Assembly: GCA_963714325.1 (NCBI GenBank)
Contig: CAVQOB010000006.1
Span: 193,458 to 257,457, forward strand
Origin: CAVQOB01 sp963714325
GTDB lineage: Bacteria; Pseudomonadota; Alphaproteobacteria; Rhizobiales; Hyphomicrobiaceae
Length of the DNA: 64,000 nucleotides
Direction of reading: 5' to 3'
Made by a program: the position numbers and the translations under genes. Position 1 is the first letter of the stretch, and each line of letters opens with the position of its first letter. This document shows positions 63,966 to 64,000 of this stretch, piece by piece. The notes below the pieces were generated by a model, which ran no database searches, was not told where the DNA came from, and saw only the letters and a list, made by a program, of their open reading frames with translations.

Positions 63966-64000
63966 ACTGACGTCATGCGCGGACCGGTAGTCCGTAAAAT

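Noticed and set aside
1..64000. CRISPR array, rRNA operon or complete prophage
   Set aside because: No regularly spaced direct repeats, rRNA sequence or phage structural genes were seen anywhere in the window.

Overview
The window looks like a chromosomal segment of an alphaproteobacterium, most likely Hyphomicrobiales (Rhizobiales; Xanthobacteraceae/Nitrobacteraceae-like). Reasons: high GC; a dnaK/dnaJ locus apart from hrcA-grpE; an RpoH-type promoter of the alphaproteobacterial form; the small families Usg, DUF6111 and DUF1194; two Bug-type tricarboxylate-binding proteins; and intergenic palindromic repeats of a kind I associate with Bradyrhizobium relatives. The exact genus cannot be fixed from sequence reading alone.

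Layout. 1-3.8 kb: chaperone operon dnaK - secreted unknown - FkbM methyltransferase - dnaJ (cut by the window edge). 4-8.3 kb: AlkB-like dioxygenase, cytochrome P450 with a divergent AraC regulator, GNAT, decayed GIY-YIG gene. 8.5-13.6 kb: grpE, hrcA, a TlpA/DsbE-like thioredoxin, a repeat element and acetyl-CoA synthetase. 13.7-25.3 kb: an exopolysaccharide-type cluster (flippase, two GT4-like transferases, a WecG/TagA transferase, a polymerase, a Tat-exported GH10 enzyme, a GINT1-like protein, a third GT4 and a CelD-like acyltransferase). 25.4-28.9 kb: M3 peptidase with a frameshift, and DinB. 28.8-35.9 kb: TPP enzyme, acyl-CoA dehydrogenase, enoyl-CoA hydratase, acyl-CoA ligase, Bug protein, Usg. 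36-40.8 kb: sugar-acid catabolism (SDR, class II aldolase, four-carbon acid-sugar kinase, DapA-like lyase) around tRNA-Arg(TCG) and a LysE gene with an amber stop. 40.8-48.2 kb: housekeeping and unknowns (IalB-like, CCA transferase, DUF6111, NUDIX, MutM, AhpD-like, helical-repeat protein, DUF1194). 48.4-53.3 kb: split UxaA/SuyAB-like lyase with a divergent GntR gene (frameshifted), Bug protein and a secreted alpha/beta-hydrolase-like protein. 53.8-63.1 kb: a redox/membrane group (DUF302, MFS, cupin, small two-Cys secreted protein, patatin, 3-hydroxybutyrate dehydrogenase, TVP38, frameshifted FAD reductase, LysR, peroxiredoxin-like). The right edge carries a transposase remnant.

Themes. Stress response is spread over two separate chaperone loci. 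The polysaccharide cluster has the parts for assembly, flipping, polymerisation and trimming or modification, but no recognisable priming transferase or export channel. Two carboxylate catabolic modules each lie near their own Bug-type binding protein.

Five genes carry lesions: a decayed GIY-YIG gene, an in-frame amber stop in LysE, and one-base shifts in the M3 peptidase, GntR and FAD reductase. Each of the last three can be repaired by removing one base from a short homopolymer, so base-calling or assembly error is a real alternative to gene decay.
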